Counted from the first letter of the stretch, positions 11,547-25,100 are shown. The stretch is DNA of 64,000 nucleotides from Flaveria trinervia (GCA_025506515.1 CM046453.1:32130715-32194714); one strand, 5' to 3'. The notes: generated by a model from the letters alone, not told the origin. Program-made: numbers and translations.

Positions 11547-12394
11547 TGTTGGACCAAAAGAACCAATGAGCCAAGATCAGAAAACCTCTAAGTCCCACAT
11601 GAATCACAACAACTGCTGAAAGACTCATCCAGTTTGACAAGTGCTGAAGACTTCAACAGCTGAAGAACTAAAGTGCTGAAGTACAACAGCTGAAGAACAC
11701 AAGTGCTGAAGCTGAAAGACCAAAGTACTGAAGTACCAGCTGAAGAGTTTACAAGTGCTAAAGATCACAACTGATGTACAAAGTCTGAAGACAAGACTGA
11801 AGACATCAGCTGATGATCTACTGAAGTCATCAGCTGATGAAACATCTGAAGGTCAAAGTCTGAAGATAAGTACTGAAGCCTCAGTAGTTTGTCACAACTG
11901 CTGAAGAGTACTTCTTCAGTAGTTGTGATATCAGTATTTTTATATTTCTAGTTTCAGTAGTTTTATGTTCAGTAGTTTTGTAAAACGACTGAAGAGCTTG
12001 TTCTTCAGTCGTGTAGTTTCAGTAGTTTTATATTTTGTACTTAACACTCTGATATGTTCTCAGTAGTTGTGAACATTTCAGTAGTTTGTTAAGAGTTAGT
12101 TATTTTTGTATTAGATCTGCCAGTTGTCACTTTCCGTGATAACAGCAGTGATTGTTGCACTCTATATAAGGAGTGACAACCTATTGTAAGAATGAATGGA
12201 ATGAATGAATGATTTGATTAGAAATATTCTACATCTATAACATTCCTTGAAATCAGAAATATATTCTCCCCTATAACCGTATGTGCTCTTAATGCATACA
12301 AGTATCGATTGCTTGCTACAATTTGTCTAATTCTTGTTCGTATTCCGCTGCTTTAAACTCTAATACATCAAACTTGTGATCGCTGATCCTGTCA
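11547..12394 (+). repeat. LTR2 (3' LTR of A; 5' LTR of the B/C chimera)
   Basis: TGTTGG...TCA, nearly identical to LTR1 apart from short deletions (for example the aca lost near 11740 and single bases near 11790 and 11970). It is followed by its own primer site at 12397-12408, so it serves as 3' LTR for A and 5' LTR for what follows. Confidence 0.92.
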
Positions 12395-12623
12395 AATGGT
12401 ATCAGAGCAGGTTAATCATTGATCGATTTAATAATGATCATTGAAACTGCTATTCAAGATCTAAGTTTGATTGATTAGCTTTTGTTTTTGCAAGAAACGG
12501 TTATAGAGATTGAATTTTCTGTATTCTGGTCATTCATCCTGAGACCTTTTCTTGGTTTTCATTGAGTTTGTTGTGTTCTGTGTAAAACTTTTAAAATCTT
12601 GAATTAAATTTTTTTGAACGAAA

Positions 12624-15440
12624 ATGACCACTCCCTCCAATGATCCTCACAATACTAGTTCCTCGACCAAGCCCCAATGCTGGTTAGGAATGATATAACA
12701 TATGGCAAGACGAATGCTCCATCACCTGTCGGTTACAGCGCAGGTTGTTGGACATCAGTGGTACATGGTCCACACAAGCCTATGGTGAATAACCCGGAAA
12801 CCAATCAAATGGTTCCGAAGAGGAGGGAGCAATACTCAGATGAGGAAAGAAGTTGCTTGAAATTGATGCAAAAGCCCATGGAATTCTGGCCATGGCACTG
12901 CCAAATGAAATCTATTCTGGGCTAATGCATCATGAACTGCCCATGACCTCTGGAATGCCTTGAAAGAACAATTTGAGGAACAGATGAGGTCTTGGCGATA
13001 ATAGAAAATTCTTGCCCAACATATGAGACATCTCTCATAGAAAGGGTGAGACACTGACTCAACAATAGAGCGGTTCTCTTGTTTGATCTCTGAACTAAAA
13101 ATGGTCAAACTTGAGTACACAAATATTCAGATGAATAACAGATTTCTCAGATCACTGCCTGAGAGATGGGACACATATACTATTGTCCTACGCTCCAGTG
13201 CAAGTTTGGACAAACTATCTCTCACCCAACTCCATGGGAAACTGCTCACGTTTGAGAGAGAGATAGAACAGAAGAGAAAGCTGTCTTCATCTGGAAAGCT
13301 CACTGAAGACTTTGTATAGGCAACACTGCCTTGGTGGGTCATGAGTCAGAATATGCTTCATCTGAATGCCAGTATGATGAGCATATTAATTCTCTTCAAG
13401 CACTTCTGATTCTGCATTTGTGAGTGTTGATGGTCAGTTTACTGGGTGTAATAATGACAATCTATGCTTCATTATGGATGATCTCAGGGGATTGCTGATG
13501 ATGACTTAGAGGAGATGGATATTTTGAGCCAAATGGCCCTGTAAAATATCAGATCTCAGAAGTTCTATAAAAGAACTGGAAGAAAATTCCCAGGACTCTC
13601 TGGCAAAACCAAAGTTGGTTTTGACAAGAGCAAGTTGAGGTGTCACAAATGCCAAGGCTTGGACACTATGCAAGAGAGTGTAGATCAACTGGATCTAACT
13701 CCACTGCACCCTTTGTGACTTTTCCTGGCAATAGTCAACAACACAGAGGGAAACATCCTGTCACTTCTAGTCATCATCTCAACAACAATCTCCGGCATAT
13801 TTGTTCCTCAGGGTCAAATGCCATATCTGTACCCTTGTTATTACATGCCACAGTCAAGTCAAGTTCAAGTTCCTATGCACCACAACCTCATGCACTACCA
13901 GAACCTCAGCCATCCCAATCTCATCAACAACTCAACCTCAACAACACAGCTTCTTCACCCCAGGAGTTGTTGACTGGAGCAGTTTACCAGATGACGTGTC
14001 TGGTCATGACCAACTGTTCTCAGGTGCTGGTCAACATGGTGGTGACAGTCCTTTTGGGAATCTAGCTCTTATGGCTTTGGAGTCTGCTGATACTTCATTT
14101 TCTAATGCCTCTACACCTCAGGTATCACAGGTATCCTCTGAGGCAAAAGCCAAATTATGTTCTGAACCATGCATAGCAGCATTTGCTTCCATTAGAAAGC
14201 AAATGTAGCTCTAATTAATAAGAACATTGAGCTAGAACAATAATTTCCAAAAACAAAGCTGAGTTTGAGTCTATGCTTAAAGATAAAAATGATGAGATTT
14301 ATAAACTTAATTGCCAAATAATTGATGATAAGGCTAGAGAAGAGGTACTTCTAGAGAAGTACAAAGATCTCAAAGAAACCCTTGCAGTTACCCAGGTAGA
14401 GTGTGATAGATGGGTACAATCATGCAAAGGTTTTGAAATGCTTCTTAGTAAGCAATCTGCTTCAAATGTGAAGTTTGAATTGGTTACAATCACACTGCTC
14501 CACCTACAGATTTTACCCCAAGAGCAGAGGAAGAATCTGATGGTGAGAGTGATAACCAATCCATCACATCATGTGATCTACCTTCTGATACAGCACAATC
14601 AGAAGTAGCAGTCAGCATCAAGCCCTCTTTGAACTTATCAGCTGATGTTGATGGTTCAAATGCTAACATTCACATGATTAATGAGTTGATCAACTCAGGA
14701 GTTAATTCTGAAGGTCCTGAAAGGACTAGAGAGCAGGATTTAACACCTGAAGTTCAAACTTCAACTGCTGTCAGTACTGAAGAGAAGAAAACTGACAGTA
14801 GAAAGAGTTTTAAGTCTACTAAGAGGCAGTCAAGAAAGCAAACAATGCTTCCAAAGCATTGAAGAACAAGTCTTCAGTTGCTTCACCTTCTTTAGTTGAT
14901 GATCAACCTAAGATGAAGAAGAAACCATGTGAAGTATGTGGTTTGTTCAATCATCTTACAAATGATTGTTGGTACAAAAGAGGTTCCAAACTCAAACAAA
15001 AAGAAGAAATTAAAGAGAAAATGGTAAAAATGAAAACTGAGTTTGAGACCACATTTGTATCAGCAACATCAAATCCTGTAACCCGTAAGTCCTCAAAGAA
15101 ATCCAAAAAGGAAGGGGTTAAACAGTGACAGCTGAGAATGCTCAGAAGAAGAAGGGCAACATAGGAATTATCAAACTCCACTGGCAATGTGTCTGACGAG
15201 CTGAAAGCTTTATCACAAAATCAGAACAGCTGGTTATGATGGTTCAACATCTGTTGGGTAGAGTTAACCAACTAGATGCTCCTATTTGAAACCACAGAAA
15301 AGGAGATCCAAGCCAAAGGACTCCCCTTCTAATACCATCTTCTTCCTCTCAGGCTGTTGTTTCAAATAAACCTGTTAGTTTACCATCTATTGATGAGACC
15401 AGGCCCAAAACCAAAAGGTTTGGTCTCTAAAACTAACTGA
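12624..15440 (+). pseudogene. gag of copy B (frameshifted)
   Basis: Same protein as gag of A, from ATG 12624 to the TGA at 15438. The first zinc knuckle near 13645-13690 reads CRSTG after a frame change; the second (CEVCGLFNHLTNDC) is at about 14930-14971. An extra nine-base repeat (gtatcacag) near 14121 distinguishes it from A. Breaks lie at different positions than in A, for example an in-frame stop near 13316 where A reads an uninterrupted codon. A/B comparison therefore shows which breaks are private to each copy. Confidence 0.78.
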
Positions 15441-15454
15441 TTGTTTATTATTGC

Positions 15455-16432
15455 AGGGTTCTTCAACATGCCAAAGTAGCATCTGGTATGTAGACAGTGG
15501 GGGATCTATGCACATGACTGGGAATAGCTCTCTTCTTCATGACTACTCTCAAGGAAAGAAGGGATTTGTTTCTTTTGGCAATGATGCTAGGGTTACATCA
15601 TTGGTAAGGCTTTTCTCCAATGGAGAAATCAAATTTGATGATGTTAATCATGTGGAAAATCTCAAGTACAATCTCTTGAGTGTCAGTTAAATGTGTGATA
15701 AAGGCCATGTTGCTCTTTTCACCAGTCAAACTGTTGGATTCTGTCATCCAAAGTTTTGCACTTGATTGACAAGGTGTTGGATGATCACACTCTCCTGAGA
15801 GCCAACAGGACAGGAAGAGTGTATGCCTTGGATCTTTCCAAGAAAATAGATCTCAAAGGCAATCCTTGCCTATTTTCCAAAGCCTCTTCTCAAGAATCTA
15901 AACTGTGGCATAGAAGGCTTGGTCATGTTAATCTCAAAAACATGAATCAGCTACCCACAATAGTTTAGTCAGAGGCTTACCAATAAAGGAGTTCCACTGT
16001 GATGAAACCTGCACTGCTTGTTTAAAAGGAAAACAGCACAAAGTCTCATTCCCTCCTATTAAAGAGCCTAAGTCCACTGCCTGCTTGCAATTACTGCATA
16101 TGGATCTATTTGGTCCTGTGAGAGTAATGAGCATGGCAAAGAAAAATACTGTCTGGTAATTGTGGATGATTACTCCAGATTTGTATGGACTTTCTTTCTA
16201 CATTCAAAGGATGAGGCTGCTCAGAAGATTATTCACTTTGTGTTGTATATTGAGAAGCAGTATTCCCTTCCAGTCAAGTGTATTGGGAGTGACAATGGAA
16301 CTGAGTTCAGAAATCATACACTTGATGACTTCTATCTTTCAAAGGGAATCAAAAGGCAGTTTAGCATCCCAGGACTCCAGAACAAAATGGAGTAGTGGAA
16401 AGAAAGAACAGGACCCTCATTGAAGCTGCAAG
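15455..16432 (+). pseudogene. pol of copy B, truncated in integrase
   Basis: Protease (WYVDSGGSMHMTG at about 15485), GAG-pre-integrase (about 15905), HHCC residues (CTAC, about 16010) and the first two catalytic aspartates (VDDYSRFVW about 16163, SDNGTEF about 16290) are visible. The sequence ends shortly after the region of the third catalytic residue, where it is fused to gag of C. RT and RNase H of B are missing. Confidence 0.8.
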
Positions 16433-17790
16433 AACAGTATCTTTTGAGGCTAAGGCCATTGTGTTCTGAATCTTGCATAGATGCATTTGTCTCTATTAGA
16501 GAAGCAAATGTAGCTGTAATTAATCAAAATCTAGAGCTTGAGCAAACTATTTCCAAAAGAAAAGTGAATATGAGTCTGTCCTTAAGGACAAAGATGAGAA
16601 TTTATAAGCTTAAATGCCAATTAAATGATGAAAAGGCTAAGCTAGAGGTCATTCTTGAGAACCATAAGGAACTCAAAGAAAAACTTGCAGTTACCCAAGT
16701 TGAGTGTGACCGCTGGGTGCCGTCCTGCAAGGGATTTGAAATGCTGCTCAGTAAGCAATCTGCTTCGAATGTGAAGTTTGGAATTGGTTATAACCATATT
16801 GCACCTCCAACAGATTTTACTCCAAAACCAATTAAAAATCTGAAAGTGAAAGCAATCTCCAAACCACATTATCATGTGCATCATCCATAAGTGATCTCCG
16901 AAAATCACAATATGAGATAAGGGTTGATACCTCAGCAAGTCAAAAGGCTGATGGGCTAACTACTGATAAGCACATGAAGCTGAGTATTTCAGATGTCCCT
17001 CAAAGTAACTTAAGTACTGAAGGGCAAGTTACAACAAGTGAAAAGCATTTCAAATCAGCTGAAATAAATGGATTAACACTGCTGACAATAAAAAGCTGGA
17101 GAACAACTCTTCAGTCGTTACAGATTTTCCAGTACTGAACAAAATTACTGAAAGGAGGAAAGTACTGAAGAGCACACCTTCAGTAGTTTCCTCATCAGCA
17201 GTCGATCAATCCAAGATGAAGAATAAGCCATGTGAAATATGTGGTAAATTCAATCATCTTTCTGATGAATGTTGGTATAGAAAGGGTTCCAAACTCAACA
17301 GAGATAAGCTCATCAAAATCCAGATGGATGAAATGAAAACTGAGTTTGAGACCAAGTTTGTACCGCAATCATTCCATTGTGATAAACCCAAGCCTTCAAC
17401 CATTTCAAAAGGAAGGATAAGGTTCATCACAAAACAGCTGATGGTACTCCTCATGATAAACATCAGACCAAGTCTGTTAATTTTAAGGAGGAAATGGTGG
17501 ATCACAGGAACTCATCAAACACAAGTACTGATATGTCACAAGAGCTGAAAGCTTTGGCTACAAATCAGACACAACTTGTTATGATGGTTTAGCATTTGTT
17601 GGGGAGAGTTAACCAACTAGATGCACCTGTGATCAAGTCACTGAAAAGGCATTCCAAGCCCAAATCTAAGGAATCCATTTCAGCACCATTTCCTTCTTCA
17701 GTTGATAATCATAAGAAACAAGTTATGGTTGCATCTGTTGATGAAAACAGACCCAAAACCAAAATGGTTTGGGTCTCAAAATCTAACTAG
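16433..17790 (+). pseudogene. gag of copy C, 5'-truncated
   Basis: It starts in the coiled-coil segment (SESCIDAFVSIREANV, about 16460), continues through VTQVECDRW and the KGFEMLLSKQ / GIGYNH block, then a CCHC knuckle CEICGKFNHLSDEC (17231-17272). It ends VWVSKSN at an amber codon (17788-17790). The N-terminal capsid region and first zinc knuckle are absent. Frames change near 16560, 16890 and 17400. Unlike A, the frame after the stop continues directly into protease. Confidence 0.75.
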
Positions 17791-20700
17791 TTTTCTTTCA
17801 TGCAGGGTTCTTCAACATGCCAAAGGAGCATCTGGTATGTGGACAGTGGAGGATCTATGCATATGAATGGGAGCAGTTCTCTTCTTAATGACTACTCTCA
17901 AGGAAAGAAGGGATTTGTTTCATTTGGAAATGATGCCAGAGGTTACATCATTGGGAAAGGATATGTGTCTAAAGGACAAATCAGGTTTGATGATGTCAAC
18001 CATGTGGAGAATCTCAAGTATAATCTGCTGAGTGTCAGTCAGATGTGTGATAAAGGGCATGTTGCACTTTTCACAAGCCAGAACTGCAGGATTCTGTCTT
18101 CCCAAGTTCTGAGGCTGCTTGACAAGGTAATGGATGAACATACTCTCCTGAAGACAACAGGATTGGAAGAGTGTATGCCTTGGATTTGTCAAAGAAGATT
18201 GATGTGAAGGGTCATCCATGCTTGTTCTCCAAAGCCTCTCTTCAGGAATCTAAACTATGGCATAGAAGGCTGGGTCATGTCAATCTCAGAAACATGAATC
18301 AGCTGATCAACAATCGTTTAGTGAGAGGTTTATCAATAAAGGAGTTCTACTGTGATGAAGCTTGCACTGCTTGTTTGAAAGGAAAACAGCACAAAGTCTC
18401 ATTCCCTCCCATTGAAGAACCTAAGTCCATTGCTTGCTTGCAGTTACTGCACATGGATTTATTTGGTCCTATGAGAGTGATGAGCATGGCAAAGAAGAAA
18501 TACTGTCTGGTAATTGTGGATGATTACTCCAGATTCGTATGGACTTTCTTTCTACATTCAAAGGATGAGGTTGCTCAGAAGATTATAAACTTTGTGTTGT
18601 GTGTTGAGAAGCAGTATTCCCTATCGTCAAGTGTATAAGGAGTGACAATGGTACTGAATTCAGAAACCATACACTTGATGATTTTTATCTTTCAAAAGGA
18701 ATCAAAAGGCAGTTTAGCATCCCAAGGACTCCAAAACAAAATGGAGTAGTGGAGAGAAAGAACAGGACTTTAATTGAAGCCGTAAGGTCCATGTTGGCTG
18801 ACTCCGGTTTGCCTTTGACCTTTTGGGCTGAAGCTGTCAATACAGCTTGCTATGTGCAGAATAGAGTATTAGTAAATCAGAGGTTGATGAAGACTCCATA
18901 TGAAGCTCTACATCATTTGGCTCCTTTGATTTCATTCTTCAGAGTCTTTGGATGTCCTTGTTTCATTCTCAACACAAAGGGTCAACTCCACAAATTTGAT
19001 CCTAAGGTGGATGCAGGGTATTTTGTAGGTTATTCATCCACTTGCAAGGCTTACAGAGTCTTCAACTGCAGAACAAAGATAGTTGAAGAAACCTTGCATG
19101 TGAAATTCAATGAATCTCCTAAGGATAAAATTCCACAAAACCCTATGGTTTGTTGATCAGGACATACTGCAATATGCTCCTTATCAAACTCCAGCTGTTG
19201 CAGATCATGTGGATAAATCAACTTCTGCAGCAAGTCTTCCCCTGGTGGTACTGAAGATGATGATGATATTAGTACTCACCTTTTCAAGTTCAGTGACCAA
19301 CTGCCTGAGTCTGCTAAACTTGATGTTCCTATACTTCAGCAGCTCCATCCACAACAAATGCTGATGAGATTTCTGATTCCTCTACATCGTTTGATTTTCC
19401 ATCTAATACTTGGTTTCAAGAATCTAATCAACATCTGCTGATGCTGAACCGGCTACAAACACTTGCACTGATCTTATTGTGCACCAAGAGCTGAAGGATC
19501 ACCCCATGTCTCAAATCATTGGTGGTATCAATGCTGGCGTCTCAACTAGAAGTCAATTGTCTAACTTGTGCTTCTATGCTCTCTTCATCAGTCAGCAAGA
19601 GCCAAAGAACTATCATGTTGCTCTGAGAGACAATGGATGGGTGGAAGCCATGCAGCTTGAGCTACTTCAGTTCAAGAAACAGCAAGTGTGGGAACTGGTT
19701 CCTCTACCCCCAGGTAAGTGTGCAATAGGCACTAAATGGGTGTTTAGGAACAAAACAGATGAAAATGGACTTATTGTTAAGAACAAGGCCAGACTGGTTG
19801 TTCAGGGGTTTTCACAAGAAGAAGGTATTGATTATGATGAGACCTTTGCCCCTGTAGCCAGACTGGAGGCAATTAGATTGTTCTTAGCCTATGCTGCATT
19901 TCACAATTTTAAAGTTTTTCAAATGGATGTTAAAAGTGCATTTTTATATGGTAAAATAAAAGAAGAAGTTTATGTATGTCAACCACCAGGTTTTGAGGAT
20001 AATAAATATCCAGATTGGGTATACAAGCTTGATAAGGCTCTTTATGGGTTGAAACAAGCTCCTAGAGCCTGGTATGAGACATTATCAAATTTTCTTCTTC
20101 AAAATAATTTCACTAGAGGCTCCATAGATAAAACTTTGTCATTAAAAAGGTGGATCAGCATAAGCTACTTGTTCAAATTTATGTTGATGATATTATTTTT
20201 GCATCCTCTGATCCCCAGTTGTGTGATGACTTTACCAATTTAATGCATAAGAAGTTTGAAATGAGTGCAATGGGAGAATTACAGTTCTTTCTAGGATTGC
20301 AAATCAAACAAAAGGTTGATGGGACTTTCATTCATCAGTCTAAATATACTAAAGATCTTTTGAATAAGTTTGATTTACAAAATTGTAAGCCGTGTTCTAC
20401 TCCCATGTGCAACACCACACAACTGGATGCAGATCAGAAAGGTAAAGCTGTTGATGAAACACTTTACAGATGTATGATTGGGTCCTTGATGTACTTAACA
20501 GCTTCTAGACCAGATATCATGTTTGCAACGTGTGTTTGTGCTAGATTTCAGGCTGCTCCTAAAGAGTCTCACTTGATTGTAGTCAAAAGGATTTTAGATA
20601 TCTGCAAGGTACACAATCTCTAGGTTTATGGTATTCCACTGACACTCTTGCAATTGGTTGCTTTTTCTGATAGTGACTATGCAGGGTGTAAGTTAACCAG

Positions 20701-21120
20701 AAAGTCACTTCTGGTGGATGTCAATTTCTAAGCAACTATTTGATTTCTTGGCAGAGTAAGAAACAAACATCTGTTGCTACATCCACTGCTGAAGTAGAGT
20801 ACATTGCTGCTGCAAGCTGTACTTCTCAGGTACTCTGGCTTCAGAACCAACTTTTGGATTATGGCATTACAGAGACTAAGACTCCATTATTAATGGACAG
20901 TGCTTCAGCTCTTTGCATTGTCAAGATCCTGTCCAGCACTCTAGGACCAAACATATAGAGATCAGACATCATTTTTTATTAGGGACTATTTTGAAAAAGG
21001 TCTGATTGATCCAAAGTTTGTGCCTAGTGCTGATGAGCTTGCAGACATTTTTACTAAGCCTTAGATAGTTCAACTTTTCAAAACCTAGTGTTAAGGCTTG
21101 GTATGTTGCAGCTAGAATAA
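17791..21120 (+). pseudogene. pol of copy C: protease, integrase, RT, RNase H
   Basis: Domains in order: protease WYVDSGGSMHMNG (about 17835); GAG-pre-integrase WHRRLGHVN (about 18258) with CTACLKGKQ; integrase VDDYSRFVW (about 18518), RSDNGTEF (about 18640) and GVVERKNRTLIEA (about 18740), so D, D and E are all visible; RT 19479-20243 with KARLVVQGFSQEEGIDY and MDVKSAFLYG, then YVDDIIF (about 20180) in the next frame; RNase H 20740-21120 with TSTAEVEYIAAAS. Frameshifts near 18150, 18625, 19160, 20140, 20595, 20930 and 21060 are mostly one-base. A could supply the missing bases by comparison, so C may be less decayed than it appears. Confidence 0.85.
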
Positions 21121-21789
21121 GTGATAACTACTGATGATCTCAGTAAATAAGTACTGATGATCATTTGTACCCTATCACAAATAAGTACTAATTCTGTTAC
21201 AAGAACTGATACAGTCATAACTACTGATATAAGTACAAACAGATAAGTACTGACGTCCTATGAAACACTGAAAAACAGCCAAAAAGACTGATGAGTAAGT
21301 GTTGAGGACAGTATGAAACAGCTGAAAAGCTATGAATTGACGAAAACTACTGTTGAGAATTTTCTCTTCAGTTGTTTCTAAAAACTGTTGCTTCATCTTA
21401 AACAACTGATGACAAAACCACGTCTTCAGTATTTCACAACTACTGATGACTAATACCACGTCGTCAGCTGTTTACAACAACTGATGACAAAACCATGTCT
21501 TCAGTAGTTTCACAACTACTGATGACTAACACCACGTCACCAGCTGTTTCCAACATCTAAAGCTAAAACCATGGTCTTCAGTAGTTTTATAACTACGGAT
21601 GCCTACAACCAAGACTTCAGTTGTTTCAACCTCTGAAGTTAATCCCACGTCATCAGTCGCTTAAACTACTGATGATTCATACCAAACCCTTCAGTTGCTT
21701 TATAACCCATACCCTATAAATACCTTGTCTTACAGAGCTTCATCATCTCAAACCTAACATTCAAAAACTCAGAACCTTCTCTCACATCA
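21121..21789 (+). promoter_or_regulatory. pol-aORF spacer of C with TATA-type internal promoter
   Basis: Same layout as in A: degenerate cttcagtagtt / actactgatg repeats and CCCTATAAATACC at 21712-21724. The ATG of the third ORF follows at 21790, 75 bases past the TATA, after a CT-rich leader. TATA, spacing and leader character are kept although the flanks have diverged from A. Confidence 0.55.
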
Positions 21790-24700
21790 ATGGCAAACAT
21801 GAAGCTTAAACCACACACAACTGTGTTGCTTACCTTACAAAATCACCCTTCTGGACAAAATTTGATAATGCCATTGATCTAATGATCACTCTCCATACAA
21901 ACGCTTTCCTTCTTCTAAATCCTACCATTCATGCCGAATCCCTCTAGCAGTTTTGGACGAACGTCACCCTCGTCACTGGGGAGAATGACACCGACTCTCT
22001 CCAGTCGTTCATCAACAATCGTCATGTGGTCATCACTCCAGAAATCCTTCGACAAATCCTACAATTGGATGATGCCACTTTCCCCACTGTGTATCCAAAG
22101 GGCACCACTGATCTATCATTTGCCCAACATGGATACCAGGGTAATCTTAGTGCCTCTACCATCCTGAAGAAACACTTCCATGATGCGGAACGACTAGTTT
22201 TTCATATGGTGAATGTATGCTTAGCTCCTAAGACTTCTTCTTGGGATCAAATGTCGACGAGGTGGCAGCAGGTATTATTCTCTATCCTTGACCAACAACA
22301 CTTAAATTTTTCTGAAATATTATTTCTTGAACTCAAGGATATGGACTCCAAGCCTATAGCTAACCGATGGATATTATATCCTCGGTTCCTAATGGCCATT
22401 TAGTAAACCAGCTGAAAGCTGACAGACTTGTTGGCCTTGGAGTCCCTGCCACGGCGTATTGCCTGAAGTATACTCCAGGCACAACTCAGACCAGTCACTC
22501 AAACTGGCTGCCAAACTGCGAAAACCCACGTAGCTGGAACCCACAGCCACTACCTCCAAATCCTTTGTCCCCACCAAACCCAAACACAAGAAAGCCAAAA
22601 AGGCTACTCAGGGAAATGAGTCCCCTGAGGATGCCCCTGCAACACAAACGCAGGTTATATCTACTGGTCATAACCCCCCAGTAGATACACGGACTCACTC
22701 ACCCTCAACCGCTCAGGTTTCCTCTCAACAGGAGCCTGTAGCAACCATCTCTGGGGCACCTATACATCTAGAACCTTCCTCACTTGAGGAGGTTGCCATT
22801 GAAACGCACCACTCTCCCCGGGTGCATACTACCTTCACACCCTCTCCCACTGCAACCGCCCCCCAAAGTCCTACCATCATAATTGCCAAAGTGCTGACTC
22901 AGTTGCACTCCTCACCTCCTCCCCAGATACCAATCACAACTGGGATAGCTCCAACCATTGAGGGGGAGGACCAAAGTGCTTCTGACACCACACAGCACAA
23001 GGGTTACCATATTCAATCTCCAGGTGTAGAAACGGAGATTCGAATGTCTTATGAGGCTGCCACTTCTCCTGCTTCAGCATATGATCAGGCTGAAGTTGGT
23101 AACATTCATAAGACCTCACCAGAGGCAACTGCTGATGAAGGACATGGTCCTAAGGCAGGACGTCCCCAATACCATGACCAAGGGGCACATGCTACTACTT
23201 ATCTACACTCAGAGCATGTTCATCCTGATTCTATCAGGAGGTCAGGTGATTCAGTAAACACTGATGATGACCTGGGCTTCTTTTATGATGTTTTAGCCCA
23301 AAACACCATCCTCGAGGATGAGGTGAGCAGTCTCAAAGAGCTGCTTGCTAACATTTCTCAGGATCAAAGACCATCTACCCCTCACAACCCACAGATGGCA
23401 CCTTCCTCTGAAGGTCTCCCATACACTGAGCCACTCCAAAACACTCAGCCACCTGCCTCTGCTTCTGGCACTATTTCTCAGGGACAGAACCCCCCTGAGC
23501 AAATAGCTGCTATCCTTCAACATTCCTTACCTCTCATCACATCTACTATAACTGATATGGTCCTTAAAACCCTTGATGAGAGGCTTCCCTCAGTTATACA
23601 ACCCATGATAGAGGATGTTGTGAGCAAAAGGCTTTCTGACAATCAAACCCTTGCAACCAATGCAACCAAAAAGGGGGAGATTCAGTCAGTGAAAGCAAAA
23701 AGAAAGAGGATGGCAGATAGGAAGAAACTGAAAAGGAAAAGGTGAAGGATGCTGACATGGAGAAAGTGACTGAAAGTACTAAAGATTTCATGTCACATAC
23801 AAGAAAAGGAAGAATAAGAAGGAGACTGACTTGGAGACAATGGTGAAGAAGGCTGATGCTGAACACAGCGATCAATGGATAACATCATTGATCAGTTGTT
23901 TAGGCAAGGCCACGACACTGAAAACTTGACTCAGAAATCAGAAGACTAGAGATTGAAAAAATCCAAGCTAGATGGGCAAGTTATGATGTGTTGGAAAGGG
24001 AAAGGTTAGAGATCATGATCAGGTTCATAGCGAAATATCTGGGTAGATCATTGATTGAGATCAAGGCATGGTCCAAGGACAGCATCTTGGCAATAACCAC
24101 CAAGATCTGTTCGTCTGAAGTATACACAAAAGGATTGGTTATTGAAGCCTTAAACGAGGTGGTGCTAGGAGCAGGACTGAACTAGTCAAGCAATCTAAAG
24201 CCGACCTCACATCCAGAATGCTAGACCAGCCTGTCAACATTCCCACACCAAAACCACCACAACCACAACCCACCAAACCAACTCCTCTACCCTCAAAACC
24301 AGTATCCGATGAAGTACCCCAGAAGAGGAAGAAAAGGGTACTGAGGCTAGAAGAAGATGACGAAGATAATGATGAAGATGAAGATAGGTTTCCACTCTCA
24401 CTGTTATACAGTTGCCGAAGGCCACAAGTCACTCTCCAACAATTACTCCTGAAACTCAAAGACAAATTGTGAAAGTGAAGCTAGAAGAAGAAGAGCTTCA
24501 CAAACAACATGACGAGGAATTGTTGAGGAGGGTTGACAAAGCATATGCTGCCACATCTTCAATCATCAACATGAAGAAGCATGCTCTCAGATTAAACACT
24601 CTTAAACATACATTTAAATATCAAAAGGAGAGAGTGAGGATTTGGCCTAATCCCAGGGTGTCTCATAGGATTCACAAGAAAAACATTCCACAGAGATACA

Positions 24701-25100
24701 TTGGCCAAGTGAAGAAGATCGTAGATGAAGTGATCTCACTGGTCTTTGTAGTATCACCCTGGGAAATCCTAGATGACTTCAAGAAAGCCTATAAAGCTAA
24801 CCTGACCCCACAGAAGATGCTAGAAAATAAAATGGTGAAAAAGGGGTTAGTATATAGAGGCTTGAGGAAGTCAGAAAGAATGAGCTCCAGTTGTTCTTAG
24901 AGGGTAATCACCGGATGAATTTGCTTATAGAGTAATAAAAACTGTGGAACTCAAAAATGGGAAACAGGTCAAATACCTATCGAATATTATGGGCCAGAAT
25001 CACTTTTTGAAGGAGGAGCCGAAGAACTTACCATGGAGGAACAGATCACCTTCCTTGAGGCCTATACAAGGGAGTCATACAGACTCATTGTTGGGAAGTA
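21790..25100 (+). pseudogene. Third ORF (aORF) of copy C, frameshifted
   Basis: About 1,100 codons. Parts: N-terminal domain (21840-22400) with FLLLNPTIHAESL, a GYQGNLSAS block, FHMVNVCLAPKTSSWDQMSTRWQ and FSEILFLELKDM; a Pro/Thr/Gln-rich middle (22520-23500), mostly one open frame from 22822 to 23745; a Lys/Arg-rich run (23690-23740); an acidic patch (DDEDNDEDED, about 24355-24390); and a C-terminal domain (24410-25100) with RVRIWPNPRVSHRIH, VVSPWEILDDFKKAYK and ITFLEAYTRESYRLIVGK. Basic and acidic low-complexity stretches suggest a nucleic-acid- or chromatin-facing protein, which is inference. No homologue of known function is recognised. Confidence 0.7.

Larger units (their letters stand above)
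65..12394 (+). mobile_element. Sirevirus-like Ty1/Copia retrotransposon A (LTR1 to LTR2)
   Basis: A full-length element: LTR1 (65-923), tRNA-Met type primer site, gag with two zinc knuckles and a coiled-coil segment, protease, integrase, RT and RNase H in Copia order (integrase before RT), a spacer, a third ORF, a polypurine tract and LTR2 (11547-12394). Very long gag, the primer site, and an extra ORF after pol are features of the SIRE/Maximus (Sirevirus) lineage. The LTRs differ by few substitutions and many one- to three-base deletions, so insertion looks recent. All ORFs carry frameshifts as written, which may partly be sequence error. Confidence 0.88.
12395..16432 (+). mobile_element. 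5' part of Copia copy B (leader, gag, protease, partial integrase)
   Basis: It reproduces 924-4960 of element A almost base for base: leader, gag, protease and the first half of integrase. It stops within the integrase core just after the segment encoding LIEAA. At 16432 the sequence jumps back to a gag segment of the more diverged copy C. Differences from A are dominated by single-base deletions in one or the other copy. Confidence 0.88.
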
